In this document: in pieces, positions 56,308-64,000 of the stretch
How positions within the stretch are numbered: the first letter of the stretch is position 1
How the letters are laid out: every line of letters begins with the position of its first letter
From: Oreohelix idahoensis
Taxonomy: Eukaryota > Mollusca > Gastropoda > Stylommatophora > Oreohelicidae
Assembly: GCA_024509875.1 (NCBI GenBank)
Contig: JAMPIV010009898.1
Span: 186,001-250,000, forward strand
DNA length: 64,000 nucleotides
Reading direction: 5' to 3'
The notes under the pieces: model-generated
The model's input: only the letters and a program-made list of their open reading frames with translations
The model's database searches: none
What the model was told of the DNA's origin: nothing
Position numbers and translations under genes: made by a program

Positions 56308-58977
56308 TTAGGAATCGACATCATTAGGATTTCGAGATAATGTATCTGCCAAGATGTTGTCGGATCCTGTGATGTACTCGATTGAAAACTCGAAGGGTTG
56401 GAGGAGTATAGCAAATCTGGTCAATTTTGGACTCTTGTGATTTGCTCGTTGTAGTGATGCTACGGCCCTTTGATCGGTTTGTACTACTACAAAAGGGGCT
56501 CCCAGTAGGAATTTTTCTAGTTTGGTTATCGCCCACACGACGGCTAAGAGTTCGCGATCAACCGTAGAGTACTTCACTTCTGGTGGTTTCAGTTTTCGTG
56601 ACACGTACAAGTTTGGATGGAGGATGTCGTCATGGTATTGGAGCAAACATGCGCCAATTCCGTAGTTACTCGCATCTGTACGAAGAATGAACTTTTTAGA
56701 AGCATCAATTAATCTCAAAATAGGTGGATTTGAAAATATAGAAATTATTTGCCGAAAAATTCTGTCACATTCGTCAGTCCATGTCACTTTCACTGGCATG
56801 TTCTTCTTTAGTAATGAGGACAATACAGCAGTGATGGATGACAAGTTAGGTACGAATCTACTGTAATATTGGACTAGACCTAACAAGCTTCTCACTTGTT
56901 TCTTCGTTTGAGGAACGGAAATGTTTAAAATTTTTGAAACTGTACTGGGTAATGTTCGGATATATCCAGCTCCAATAATGTGACCCAAAAAAGTGATCTC
57001 ATGAAATGCTACCTGTAATTTTGTAGGTTTAGCAGTTAACTTGTACCTTCTCAAGGTATCAAAAACGTATCCAAGACCCAAAAAATGTTCCTCAAAAGAT
57101 GAACTAAACAAGCATATGTCATCTATATATGTAATAATGTCTGGTCTACCTGAAAAAATGTGTCGCATCATGCGAACAAAGGTAGCTGGAGCGTTAACCA
57201 GCCCAAAAGGCATCACGTTCCACTGGTATAGACCTAGCGGAGTTGAAAACGCTGTGTAGTATTTTGCTTTTTCGGTTAGTGGTATCTGCCAATAACCTTT
57301 AGTTAAGTCTATCTTAGTAAATATAGTTGCTGTCGATAGACGTGGCAGTAAGTCATCGAGAAGTGGATGTGGTTCGCTATCAACTATCGTTTGTGCATTT
57401 AATTTTCTATAGTCGACGCATAGTCTAATGTTATTGTCCTTCTTTCGGACAATAACTAATGGAGAAGAAAATGGGGAATTACTAGTTTCGATAATTCCTA
57501 AAGATAACATCTGTTCAAGTTCCTTAGTAGTTTTAGTAAGAAAGTGTATAGGAACAGAATAAGGATGTACCCGAATTGGAGTATCCTCGTTAAGAGTGAT
57601 GTCATGATTAATGACTGATGTGCGACCTGGAACATCGGTCAACACATCTGGATAAGATTGTAGCAGATCAGCAATCTTTTGATGCTGTTGCGGTGTAACC
57701 GACGAAGAGATGGTTACGTCCCGCCAAGATTCGCTAGATTGTACTACAGGTACAGGTAAAGCTAACTGTACCTCAGGAAAAGAAGATTCTTCTTCCTGGA
57801 TAACGGATAAATTAGAATAGTGACATGTAGGTCTGAAAGTGTCATCTAATTCATGAAAAATAGCTTGTAGATGTTCAGGTCGAGTATGAAATTGCTTGAG
57901 CATATTTATGTGAAATATTTTGTGATGTCCCTTAATGTCCAGGACATAATCAACATCAGAAATCTTATTGATAACCTGGTAAGGACCATTCCACGAGATT
58001 AGTAGTCTATTATTGTTATGTGGCAATAACACATAAGCTTGATCTCCTGGAAATAATTGACGTAATCGTCTATTACTGTTTTGGAAAGTTCTAGCTTTCT
58101 CTTTCGCAGCCTCAGATGAAGCTGTTGCCATTTGACAGGCATCAATAATGTTATTCCGGAGATTAATTACATATTCATAGGATGACTGAGTGTCCTGAGT
58201 CATCTCAGAATCGATTAATAAATCTTTTATCAGTCCCATAGGACCTCTTGGAGGAGCGCCAAAGACTAAATGAAACGGAGAGAAGCCAGTTTGTTCATTT
58301 GGCACCTCTCGATAAGCGAATAACACCGCTGGTAGCACTCTGTCCCAGTCCTGTGGATGGTTAACTGTAACTTTATGTAGCATTTGTTTGAGTGTACGGT
58401 TAAGTCTTTCTACAGCACCATTACTCATTGGGTGATAAATGCTGCTGAGGTTTCTATCTATTTGCCAAGTCTTCATTACCTCCGTCATAGTCTCAGATAT
58501 AAATTGAGAACCATGATCTGACAAAAGTTTTCTAGGAAAACCTACTCTAGAAAAGATCAAGTGTAGTGCATCAGCTACATCTGTTGTGGTGGTTGTTTTT
58601 AATGGGATGGCTTCTGGCCATCGTGTGCATAAATCGATGCAAGTGAGAATAAACCTATGTCCTCTGGCTGATGGTAAAAGTGGGCCAATGATATCAATGG
58701 CCATTTTGTCGAAAGGTCTCACCGATATATCACAAGCCTGAATAGGCGCCGTGTGAAAGGCTCCCCGTGCTTTCACTTCTTGGCATATCGTACAGGAGCG
58801 TACGTACTGTGAAATATCTCGTGATACTCCCGGCCAAAAAAAAGAAGATAATACTCGTGAACGTGTACGAGTATAACCCATGTGACCTGCACACTTAGAA
58901 TCATGTGCATGTTGAAGTATGTACCGCCTAAAAGCAAAAGGTACCATGACTTGTTGTCTTATCTGAGTTTTATCCAT
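56308..58977 (-). CDS. Pol polyprotein, integrase before RT-RNase H
   Basis: 889 codons from the first ATG (58977); the frame is open from 59028 and overlaps gag by about 32 nt in the +1 frame. Order: integrase zinc domain (H25, H32, C62, C65); DDE catalytic core D95 (AIDIIGPL), D154 (LLSDHGSQF), E190 (NGAVERLN), with 35 residues between the last two; GPY/F module (SWNGPYQVI ~328-336); then RT with CVDYRKLN, TKIDLTKGYWQI (D557) and TYIDD (617-620); then RNase H with D768, E809, D835 and a final ILADTLSR. In ordinary Ty3/gypsy elements integrase is last. Nothing is missing from any catalytic set, so it may be active. Confidence 0.93.
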   Translation of the reverse strand: MDKTQIRQQVMVPFAFRRYILQHAHDSKCAGHMGYTRTRSRVLSSFFWPGVSRDISQYVRSCTICQEVKARGAFHTAPIQACDISVRPFDKMAIDIIGPLLPSARGHRFILTCIDLCTRWPEAIPLKTTTTTDVADALHLIFSRVGFPRKLLSDHGSQFISETMTEVMKTWQIDRNLSSIYHPMSNGAVERLNRTLKQMLHKVTVNHPQDWDRVLPAVLFAYREVPNEQTGFSPFHLVFGAPPRGPMGLIKDLLIDSEMTQDTQSSYEYVINLRNNIIDACQMATASSEAAKEKARTFQNSNRRLRQLFPGDQAYVLLPHNNNRLLISWNGPYQVINKISDVDYVLDIKGHHKIFHINMLKQFHTRPEHLQAIFHELDDTFRPTCHYSNLSVIQEEESSFPEVQLALPVPVVQSSESWRDVTISSSVTPQQHQKIADLLQSYPDVLTDVPGRTSVINHDITLNEDTPIRVHPYSVPIHFLTKTTKELEQMLSLGIIETSNSPFSSPLVIVRKKDNNIRLCVDYRKLNAQTIVDSEPHPLLDDLLPRLSTATIFTKIDLTKGYWQIPLTEKAKYYTAFSTPLGLYQWNVMPFGLVNAPATFVRMMRHIFSGRPDIITYIDDICLFSSSFEEHFLGLGYVFDTLRRYKLTAKPTKLQVAFHEITFLGHIIGAGYIRTLPSTVSKILNISVPQTKKQVRSLLGLVQYYSRFVPNLSSITAVLSSLLKKNMPVKVTWTDECDRIFRQIISIFSNPPILRLIDASKKFILRTDASNYGIGACLLQYHDDILHPNLYVSRKLKPPEVKYSTVDRELLAVVWAITKLEKFLLGAPFVVVQTDQRAVASLQRANHKSPKLTRFAILLQPFEFSIEYITGSDNILADTLSRNPNDVDS

Positions 58978-58996
58978 AAAACATCTTAATAAAATG

Positions 58997-61036
58997 TCAT
59001 TTTTTAATACTAAACCACTGACTATAATTTATGTTCCTAGAAAGATTGTCATCTTTGTTGACCAGCGTAAAAAATTTTGTTAGTGACCTGTCTTCCCTCT
59101 GTTTTGCAGCAAATGATACTCGGTCAATAGCAGAATGAATCTCGATATTTTCATGATCATTTGTTTCCTTGTTTTCCGTGTCTATAGTCTCTAATTGTTT
59201 TGTATGTGCTCTGGTTATTGCTGCATTTCCGATGTATAAATTATTTTTTTCCCATTGAATAATCTCATCTGGTGTGCAATCTTTACTCCCGTGTATGCAT
59301 CCCACCATAAGGTCGGCAATTGGGTTTCTTAACATGCATGCTTTAACATTGCCTGTGAAGAAAGGTGTGTCAATGTAAATAATAGCTGTTGGATAATATT
59401 CTATGGTTCCCCCAAAAGTCATGCACCTGACATGTTCTCCAGTTGCACAATTTGGATGAACAAGTGTCTGACGGATTCCGATCGTGGTCGATCCCGAATC
59501 TCTTAAGACTGAGACGATGGATCCATTAACTTTTCCTCTGTTGAAGATCAGTGATCCTGTTCCGTCATTGACTGCTAGACTGACTTCTGGTAGAATATGA
59601 CCGCAGTTCAGAACTGTCTCTTTTGCTTTATGAAATATAAGATTACATGTTGGGCAACTATTTGCCACGTTATAATTCATTGCAAAACAAGTAGACGATG
59701 ACTGTATTTTGTTATCAGTAGTTGAACTCTGAACCCTAGGGGTTGTAGCAGTAGTAACAGCTGCCCCTGTATTATGGTTATAAGTTGTCGATCTACGAGA
59801 ATGAGAACGATGACGAGAATAATTAGATGAATTATCCCGTTGTCCTCTATTGTAACTGTTATCTCGATGTCTCGAGTTATAATTATCGCTATTGTTCCAC
59901 TTGTAATCATTATTATAGTTATATGATCGATTATAACTTGAGTTACGTGGATTACTGTTATTTCTTGACTGAGGTGAATAGTTTCTGGTTTGTTGTCGTC
60001 CTCTATTAAAGTTATTGTTAAAGTTATTCTGTCCCTTATGAAAATTAATGTCATAGTTTCCTTTGAACCTACCCCTGTCTACACTGTGTGTTCTAGGTTT
60101 GTTATGATTATGATATGCCATATTGGAGGCTACAGGAAGTGGTTCTCTTATCAATGTGCCAGAAATATTAGCATTCGGATGAGCTGTGCAGTAATTTAAG
60201 GAAATTTTTTCTAACTCATCAATAGATTCTGGTTTTCTTTCTTGCAGATAAGCAAAGAATGGTGGGCTGACAGACGATAATACTTTATCCCTCAATAACA
60301 AATCGACTAACTTGTCGTAGGATTTGTTGACACCTGCCAGTTCAACCCATCTGTTAAAAGTATTGCGTATGTTAGCAATAAAACCTGTGAAATCTCTATT
60401 GTTATCTGGCAACAAACTTTTAAAACGCAATCTACATGCCTCTTCGTTCAAGTGGAAACGACGTAGTAACAACGTCTTAATGGCCTCATAGTCTGTTGAT
60501 AGTGTTGGATCTATATTTTGTGCTGCACTTGCAGGTTCGCCATCTAGAAATTCCTTAAGTTTCAGTGCCCATGCCGCTTTGTCAAGGTTATTCACCTTAC
60601 ATATGTCCTCAAAGCGCGCGAGCCACGATGAAAGGTCATCTACGTGTAACTTGAATGGAGGCAGCTTAAAGTAATAATTACCTTTAAGTCGTGTGGATGA
60701 AGATCCAGATTGAGCAGTATCATTTTGGGTTGCTGCAGCGCCCTGTGAATTAAGTTTTGCTGTTTCTAATTTAAGTCGTTGCAATTCCATTTCTTGCTGC
60801 AGTATGATTTCTTGTCGTTTCAATTTATTCTCTTCTTCAATCCGTAGGATTTCATCTCTTGCTATCTTTCTTTCTTCTTCTTGTCTTAATTCTGCCTTCT
60901 TTTCCGCCTGTTTTCTTTCAAGTTCTTCCATCTCTGCTTTATATTTTGCAAATTCAGCCAATGCATAAGCCTCGAGAAGTTCTCCTTTTTTCCCAAAATC
61001 TTTACCATTTTTAATAAAATAGTCTAAGTTAAGCAT
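58997..61036 (-). CDS. Gag-protease polyprotein of the LTR element
   Basis: The frame is open from 61135, but I prefer Met34 (61036): MLNLDYFIKNGKDFGKKGEL matches the usual short N-terminus of such Gags. Numbered from 61135: Glu/Lys/Gln-rich coiled coil ~51-128; capsid-like core ~155-320 (NYYFKLPPFKLHVDDLSSWL to ISLNYCTAHP); Asn/Arg/Tyr-rich basic segment ~345-455 in place of a clear CCHC knuckle; Cys/His cluster C494, C497, H502, C511, H513; aspartic protease site VLRDSGST (Asp546) with a downstream IADLMVG hydrophobic element. Ends in TGA at 58999-58997 in the context AAA AAA TGA C. Confidence 0.9.
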   Translation of the reverse strand: MLNLDYFIKNGKDFGKKGELLEAYALAEFAKYKAEMEELERKQAEKKAELRQEEERKIARDEILRIEEENKLKRQEIILQQEMELQRLKLETAKLNSQGAAATQNDTAQSGSSSTRLKGNYYFKLPPFKLHVDDLSSWLARFEDICKVNNLDKAAWALKLKEFLDGEPASAAQNIDPTLSTDYEAIKTLLLRRFHLNEEACRLRFKSLLPDNNRDFTGFIANIRNTFNRWVELAGVNKSYDKLVDLLLRDKVLSSVSPPFFAYLQERKPESIDELEKISLNYCTAHPNANISGTLIREPLPVASNMAYHNHNKPRTHSVDRGRFKGNYDINFHKGQNNFNNNFNRGRQQTRNYSPQSRNNSNPRNSSYNRSYNYNNDYKWNNSDNYNSRHRDNSYNRGQRDNSSNYSRHRSHSRRSTTYNHNTGAAVTTATTPRVQSSTTDNKIQSSSTCFAMNYNVANSCPTCNLIFHKAKETVLNCGHILPEVSLAVNDGTGSLIFNRGKVNGSIVSVLRDSGSTTIGIRQTLVHPNCATGEHVRCMTFGGTIEYYPTAIIYIDTPFFTGNVKACMLRNPIADLMVGCIHGSKDCTPDEIIQWEKNNLYIGNAAITRAHTKQLETIDTENKETNDHENIEIHSAIDRVSFAAKQREDRSLTKFFTLVNKDDNLSRNINYSQWFSIKK

Positions 61037-61950
61037 CTTGACGTTAATATTGTACGTAATGGTTATGTAATAATCACCAATAAATTTTAAGTAATTATTA
61101 TACTTATTCAATTTATGAATAGTCGATATAAACAATCATAATATTATTGAACTTAATCTGGGAATGTTCAATTTAATTAATTGTAATATTATCTAACTAT
61201 TATTTGTAGATTCCATACATAGACATACTATGTTGGGAAAATATTACATTAACATTGTTACCAAACTAAATAGAATTTAAACTGAATACGATAAAATACA
61301 CCGATTATTTCACCAAACTAGACATCTAACATATACTGTGAATTAAATGCAGTCCCGAACGAAACAAGCCCCGGAAATGTCATCGACGCGTTCTCCGCGA
61401 AATGCGATTTAATTCACTACCCTAAAGACCGTTCAGAATGAATATCGGCAATCCGTAGAGCCATAATTTATTCATTCTGAATCTCCACTCCAACCTCCCA
61501 CAAATTAGGCACAGCACAAACAATGAAAACAAATATAACGTGCATATAAAATATATAGAACGGACATGCCTGCAAAATGTGAATTAGACTCAGTGATGTT
61601 TCTTATGAATGACAACAGTCACGAACTGAGACTTATCTTTTAACCCGTCGTCCGATGCGATCTTCACCAACGGCCTAGACTAGAGGATAGGACTGTTTGC
61701 TCCTTGTTGGTAAATAATGTCTTTTCAATCCTATGATCTACTGAGAAGTTGTATTCTTGAATGAAACATTAGGTGAGCTGGCATCGTCCTTCGATCGTTG
61801 GCTTGTACACGGAATATTGTGACGTCACTGATTTTTGCATAGTTACACAAGCCATGTCATGTTCGGAATCATGTGACTTGAACGTTTTCTTGTAATCGTA
61901 AACAGTCCGTGAAAGTATGTAAACAAGAAACATTTCTTTCTTCCTTCGTT
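61037..61950 (-). other. LTR element leader
   Basis: About 0.9 kb between the primer site and the preferred gag start. No long ORF; probable untranslated leader with packaging function by analogy. Confidence 0.6.
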
Positions 61951-61968
61951 CCCCAGCATTGGCAACCA
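61951..61968 (-). other. Candidate tRNA primer-binding site
   Basis: Three bases inside the 5' LTR the element strand reads TGGTTGCCAATGCTGGGG, which would pair to a tRNA 3' end in CCA. The matching tRNA was not identified. Confidence 0.45.
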
Positions 61969-61971
61969 CTC

Positions 61972-62822
61972 TGTTGCGGGGCTTTATACGATTCACTTCT
62001 TTTATTGTTGTTGCGGCCCCGTCTTCTATTTCAGTGGTCGTTGTGGAAAGCCACCGTTCTCATTGATTCAATAAGCTTCTTAGTTCTGGTCATTTGATTC
62101 ATTAATTCTTGATCGTGCTATTGTTGGAATAGTTACGCGAATGTGAGTTAATACTTTCTGTCTGTCACAAGGTTTGAACTCAGTAACATAATTGTTGAAT
62201 TTGTAACTTCAATGAACGTGATAAGTCTCTTCTCGAGTCCACACAATTTTTAATATACATTTCAAACAGTAGACAGTCCATGGAGGTTGATTATGAAAAC
62301 ATTATATATTAGAATTGAATCATACATCATAAATGCTATCCATGCATTATAGTCCTGGTCCAATAATATGCAACACTATAGTCAGAACGTCGTAACTATA
62401 TGTACGCGCGGTTGGGACATCCAACGGCCGACAATGAGATTAGACGTCTGGCGATATAAAACGAATGTGGACCATAATTTCATCCTTCCTTGACTTTAGT
62501 TAAAATTACTAACCTCGATACATTCCTCTCTTCATAAGAATATCGGACTGACCCATGTCCGTACTGCAATAACATATGTGCGGCAATATCATGCCTACCA
62601 CTGGAAGGATTATAGGACACGTCTTATCCGTTTGACGGTCATCTAAAAAAAAGGGTGTGGTAACCTAGTCACGGTGCGTGACATACCAACGCATACACGT
62701 CATAATCAATCGTGTGTATCGCGTACACTAACTAACAATTATTTACATTATATTAAACGTAGTCACCTATTAATCTTATGCTGTTAACCTCTAGCAGACC
62801 ATGCCAATAAAATACCTTAACA
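61972..62822 (-). repeat. 5' LTR (851 bp)
   Basis: Ends TGTTG...TTAACA read on the plus strand. It differs from the other LTR at CACGTCTTATCC and at a longer A run near 62646. Confidence 0.95.
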
Positions 62823-62861
62823 ATTATGTACTTGCAAGAAGGATCACATAAAAGAATTCAT

Positions 62862-63263
62862 GAAATAAAGCATTCTTCAGCACTGTCTATCACTTTCATT
62901 ATCACCATCATTCTTCAGTACTGTCTATCACTTTCATTATCACCATCATCATCATTCTTCAGCACTGTCCATCACTTTCATTATCACCATCATTCTTCAG
63001 CACTGTCTATCACTTTCATTATCACCATCATCATCTTCCTTCAGCACCGTCCATCACTTTCATTATCACCATCATCATCTTCCTTCAGCACCTTCCATCA
63101 CTTTCATTATCACCATCATCATCTTCCTTCAGCACCGTCCATCACTTTCATTATCACCATCATCATCTTCCTTCAGCACCGTCCATCACTTTCATTATCA
63201 CCATCATCATCTTCCTTCAGCACCGTCCATCACTTTCATTATCACCATCATCATCTTCCTTCA
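62862..63263. repeat. ~41-44-bp minisatellite, ~9 copies
   Basis: Unit CAGCACCGTCCATCACTTTC-ATTATCACCATCATCATCTT. It ends at TTCAGCTCCCCAAGGAGCAT, the reverse-strand 3' end of a LINE-1w copy. Confidence 0.93.
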
Positions 63264-63264
63264 G

Positions 63265-63590
63265 CTCCCCAAGGAGCATAGGCCTTCAAAAATCCCATGC
63301 TTTCTGTTCTGTGCCATCAGCTGAAGGTCTTTCTGTGTCTACTTCATACCTTTCATATCTATCTCTCTCATACCTTTCATATCTATCTCTCTCTCTCATA
63401 CCGTTCATATATATCTCTCTCATACCGTTCATATCTATCTCTCTCATACCTTTCATATCTATCTCTCTCATACCTTTCATATCTGTCTCTCTCATACCTT
63501 TCATATCTATCTCTCATACCTTTCATATCTGTCTCTCTCATACCTTTCAGATCTCTCTCTCTCATACCTTTCAGATCTCTCTCTTACTTA
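63265..63590 (-). mobile_element. LINE-1w 3' fragment with internal 24-bp expansion
   Basis: Starts with the LINE-1w 3' end (AGCTCCCCAAGGAGCATAGG), then the coding part is replaced by repeats encoding peptide units such as DMKGMRE. Confidence 0.7.
63346..63590. repeat. ~24-bp tandem repeat, ~10 copies
   Basis: CATACCTTTCATATCTATCT-CTCT and variants. Mostly multiples of three bases, so the minus frame stays open through RYERYERD-like repeats. Confidence 0.93.
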
Positions 63591-63591
63591 C

Positions 63592-64000
63592 TTACTTAGT
63601 CGTTCCCCCTCTACCGTGAGGTGTAGAGGTTTGGAAGAGAGAGCGCCAGACTATTCTATCGGCTGTCTTCCTCCTGGACTGGTTCCATTCTAGTCCTCGG
63701 TCCTTCAAAGATTGTCTAATGTTGTCCTCCCAGCGGACTCTGGGTCGTCCTCGGGGTCTGGATCCTTGGCTCTTTGTTTCCCATGCTTGTCGTGGTAGCC
63801 GATCTTCTCCCATTCTGCAGACATGGCCAAACCATCTTAGTTGGGACTGTTCTACTTGGGTCTGTATGGGGTGGCATTTTAGGCCTTGACGTATCGTCTG
63901 GTTGCGTACCATGTCTCTTCTTGTTACTTCAACCACCTTCCTCAGATACCTCATTTCTGAGGTTTGGATCTGGCTTTTATGGGTTGTAGTCATTGCCCAT
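63592..64000 (-). mobile_element. LINE-3w copy, cut by window end
   Basis: Open minus frame to 63592: QIQTSEMRYLRKVVEVTRRD, QLRWFGHVCRMGEDRLPRQA, GRPRVRWEDNIRQSLKDRGL, WRSLFQTSTPHGRGGTTK stop; (GTAA)n tail. The least damaged LINE-3w copy here. Confidence 0.82.

Larger units (their letters stand above)
54400..62822 (-). mobile_element. Gmr1-like Ty3/gypsy LTR retrotransposon, apparently intact
   Basis: Two near-identical LTRs (54400-55249 and 61972-62822), TG...CA ends, and a 5-bp TSD ATTAT at 54395-54399 and 62823-62827. On the minus strand: leader, gag-protease ORF, integrase-RT-RNase H ORF, 1.06 kb AT-rich 3' region, 3' LTR. No env. The LTRs differ by about two substitutions and one indel as read by eye, so insertion is recent. 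It sits inside or at the 3' end of DPH6, opposite in orientation. Confidence 0.95.

Noticed and set aside
62826..63619. His/Ser-rich and SYLSLSYL-type ORFs
   Set aside because: Products of the 42-bp and 24-bp tandem arrays.

Overview
This is a eukaryotic window with two host genes buried in transposable elements. Both genes have many short exons with GT/AG splice sites, long repeat-filled introns and repeat families typical of invertebrates. I infer a mollusc, probably a gastropod, from the mix of RTE/I-like non-LTR families, Penelope, tRNA-SINEs and long-form DPH6. No marker in the window settles the species.

Host genes. On the minus strand, 1640-20053 holds 11 coding exons (675 codons plus 1 nt) of GOLGA5 (golgin-84), a Golgi coiled-coil tether. 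Its C-terminal membrane-anchor exon(s) lie left of the window. On the plus strand, 21274-53581 holds 11 coding exons (358 codons plus 1 nt) of DPH6 (diphthine--ammonia ligase). This gene runs on past the conserved ATPase core and continues beyond the window or beyond the LTR element. Every exon-exon phase joins correctly in both genes. The two start codons are head to head, 1.2 kb apart, so 20054-21273 is a candidate bidirectional promoter.

Mobile DNA. Five non-LTR families named here LINE-1w to LINE-5w, plus RNase H-bearing non-LTR elements, are scattered through the introns, mostly 5'-truncated. Many copies have clear target-site duplications (TSDs), and some are nested up to four deep (28955-31320). 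There is one Penelope-like element with inverted terminal repeats and a decayed hammerhead-like motif (40696-44101), one dead mariner (49530-50435), three non-autonomous DNA transposons (hAT type 26000-26230, piggyBac type 30264-30682, Tigger/pogo type 52254-52660), a tRNA-derived SINE family and a second ~250-bp repeat family. A young, apparently intact LTR retrotransposon fills 54400-62822 (minus strand, 5-bp TSD ATTAT). It has Ty3/gypsy-type domains, but integrase lies before reverse transcriptase, the Ty1/copia-like order known from Gmr1-type elements.

Most unusual signals: the Gmr1-like pol order with a possible +1 frameshift at AAA-TGA-C; a LINE copy (22568-24397) with a block of almost one-directional A-to-G differences that leaves its reading frame open; tandem arrays that begin exactly at retroposon 3' ends; and a promoter/splice/polyA-like unit inside a DPH6 intron (45600-47610). 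All family names are from reading the sequence, not from database searches.
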